7,825 nt of DNA, taken from the NCBI GenBank assembly GCA_904420055.1, contig CAJFTV010000166.1, forward strand, positions 1-7,825, given 5' to 3'. Source of the DNA: Candidatus Alloscillospira gallinarum (GTDB taxonomy: Bacteria > Bacillota > Clostridia > Oscillospirales > Oscillospiraceae). The notes beneath the pieces were generated by a model. It saw only the letters and a list, made by a program, of their open reading frames with translations, was not told where the DNA came from and ran no database searches. Below are positions 7,145 to 7,825 of this stretch, one piece after another. Within the stretch, counting starts at the first letter, position 1; each line of letters opens with the position of its first letter. The translations under genes were made by a program, and so were the position numbers.

Positions 7145-7171
7145 CTTATACTATTTTAGTGTTTTTTTCAA
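7145..7171 (-). promoter_or_regulatory. Weak candidate promoter for the LysR-mobB operon
   Basis: On the minus strand TTGAAA (7171-7166) is followed after 15 bases by TATAAG (7150-7145). Both depart from consensus and the spacing is short. An 8-base direct repeat CTAAAATA (7159-7152 and 7144-7137, period 15 bases) overlaps and borders the -10, so a regulator may bind here. Transcripts would carry a leader of about 160 bases. It is the best candidate in the AT-rich part of the spacer. Confidence 0.3.
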
Positions 7172-7244
7172 CGGGGAACAGGTAAATAATCGCCGTTCGC
7201 GTGAAATTACATCTCCGTTTTTCAAAATACGCCCTTTTCTCATG

Positions 7245-7273
7245 TTGTTGACAGGAAGAAATTGTGCTATACT
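7245..7273 (+). promoter_or_regulatory. Candidate mutS promoter with extended -10
   Basis: TATACT (7268-7273) is preceded by TG one base upstream (TGC-TATACT), an extended -10. A perfect TTGACA (7248-7253) lies only 14 bases away; at the ideal 17-base spacing the -35 is TTGTTG (7245-7250). Either pairing plus the extended -10 makes a credible housekeeping sigma promoter, giving a mutS leader of about 67 bases. Confidence 0.6.
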
Positions 7274-7290
7274 GTGAAATGGATTAATAT

Positions 7291-7323
7291 TCGGAAAAAC
7301 CATGTCTGCGCCGGTATTTCCGA
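7291..7323 (+). other. Hairpin in the mutS 5' leader
   Basis: TCGGAAA (7291-7297) and TTTCCGA (7317-7323) form a perfect 7-bp stem, extended past one A-A mismatch by ACC/GGT (7299-7301 with 7313-7315), leaving an 11-base loop. It ends 10 bases before the mutS ribosome site and has no U run, so it is not a terminator. It could stabilise the message or be chance. Confidence 0.35.
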
Positions 7324-7346
7324 CTGTTCTAACGGAGGTGGACACC

Positions 7347-7825
7347 ATGGCCGAGCTCACGCCCATGATGAAACAATATATAAAAATCAAAGAGGAAAAC
7401 CGGGACTGTATCCTGTTTTTCCGCCTGGGCGACTTTTATGAGATGTTCGGTGACGACGCGAAAACGGCGTCTGAGGAGCTGGACCTTGTCCTGACCACCA
7501 GGGACAGGAGCAAGGAGAACAAGGACGACCGCATTCCCATGTGCGGCATACCGTACCACTCCTCTGAGGCGTACATCGCCCGGTTAATTTCCAAGGGATA
7601 TAAAGTGGCCATATGCGAGCAGCTGGAGGACCCGGCCCTTGCCAAAGGCCTTGTTGAGCGGGACGTGGTACGCATAATTACCCCCGGAACGCTCATAGAC
7701 ACCTCCATGCTGGACGAGAGCAAGCCAAACTATATGTGCTCTGTCTTTCTCTGCGGGGGCGGCTCCGCCGTATGCTTCTGCGACCTCTCTACCGGCGAAA
7801 TCTCCGTTACGGAGTTTCCGGCAGA
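7347..7825 (+). CDS. mutS: DNA mismatch repair protein MutS, N-terminal part
   Basis: MutS binds mismatched bases and starts methyl-independent mismatch repair with MutL. The first 159 residues are visible and run off the right edge. They cover the mismatch-binding domain and the start of the connector domain. LTPMMKQYIKIKEEN (4-18) and FFRLGDFYEMF (24-34) are diagnostic; Phe30-Tyr31-Glu32 is the Phe-X-Glu motif that wedges into mismatches. Other matching segments are MCGIPYHS (65-72), GYKVAICEQLEDP (84-96) and RIITPGT (109-115). This points to MutS1 rather than MutS2, which lacks that domain. ATG 7347 is supported by GGAGGTGG (7334-7341, five-base spacer). An in-frame ATG at 7302 would add 15 residues unlike the family and has a poor ribosome site. 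It is divergent from the LysR operon. Confidence 0.97.
   Translation, partial: MAELTPMMKQYIKIKEENRDCILFFRLGDFYEMFGDDAKTASEELDLVLTTRDRSKENKDDRIPMCGIPYHSSEAYIARLISKGYKVAICEQLEDPALAKGLVERDVVRIITPGTLIDTSMLDESKPNYMCSVFLCGGGSAVCFCDLSTGEISVTEFPA

Noticed and set aside
1..7825. Insertion sequences, CRISPR arrays, prophage or defence genes
   Set aside because: No transposase or integrase motifs, no regularly spaced repeats and no terminal inverted repeats with target duplications were seen. All large ORFs have ordinary chromosomal identities.

Overview
The window looks like chromosomal housekeeping and accessory DNA from a Gram-positive, Clostridia-like bacterium (inference). The basis is a Firmicutes-style glutamate synthase large subunit, a membrane-anchored DUF4015 protein with SH3-like repeats, strong AGGAGG-type ribosome binding sites, frequent ATA and AGG codons and moderately high GC in genes. 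No mobile element, CRISPR array, tRNA or rRNA was seen.

Layout: four genes run on the minus strand, and one leaves rightward at the right edge. In order of minus-strand transcription (right to left) they are a LysR-family regulator (6074-6976), mobB for molybdenum cofactor maturation (5585-6067, 6 bases after the regulator), a 16-codon small ORF (5438-5488) whose stop overlaps the next start, a membrane-anchored glycoside-hydrolase-like protein (3696-5441), and after an AT-rich regulatory gap gltB (1-3425, 3' end outside the window). mutS (7347 to the right edge, truncated) is divergent from the LysR gene; the two share a 370-base spacer holding a mutS promoter and a GC-rich, apparently structured leader for the LysR gene.

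How they work together: LysR and mobB are very probably one transcription unit, so the regulator may respond to something linked to molybdenum enzymes or simply be co-transcribed. An intrinsic-terminator-like hairpin sits between mobB and the glycosidase-like gene, inside the small ORF. Its 5' arm is the spacer between that ORF's Shine-Dalgarno and AUG, so small-ORF initiation and terminator folding should exclude each other. This is the most unusual structure in the window and a candidate attenuator. gltB appears to have its own promoter, with an inverted repeat flanking the -10 box and a separate 16-bp palindrome upstream. An 8-mer (CTAAAATA) next to that palindrome also occurs twice in front of the LysR gene. 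I see no clear multi-gene novel system; the new material is regulatory.
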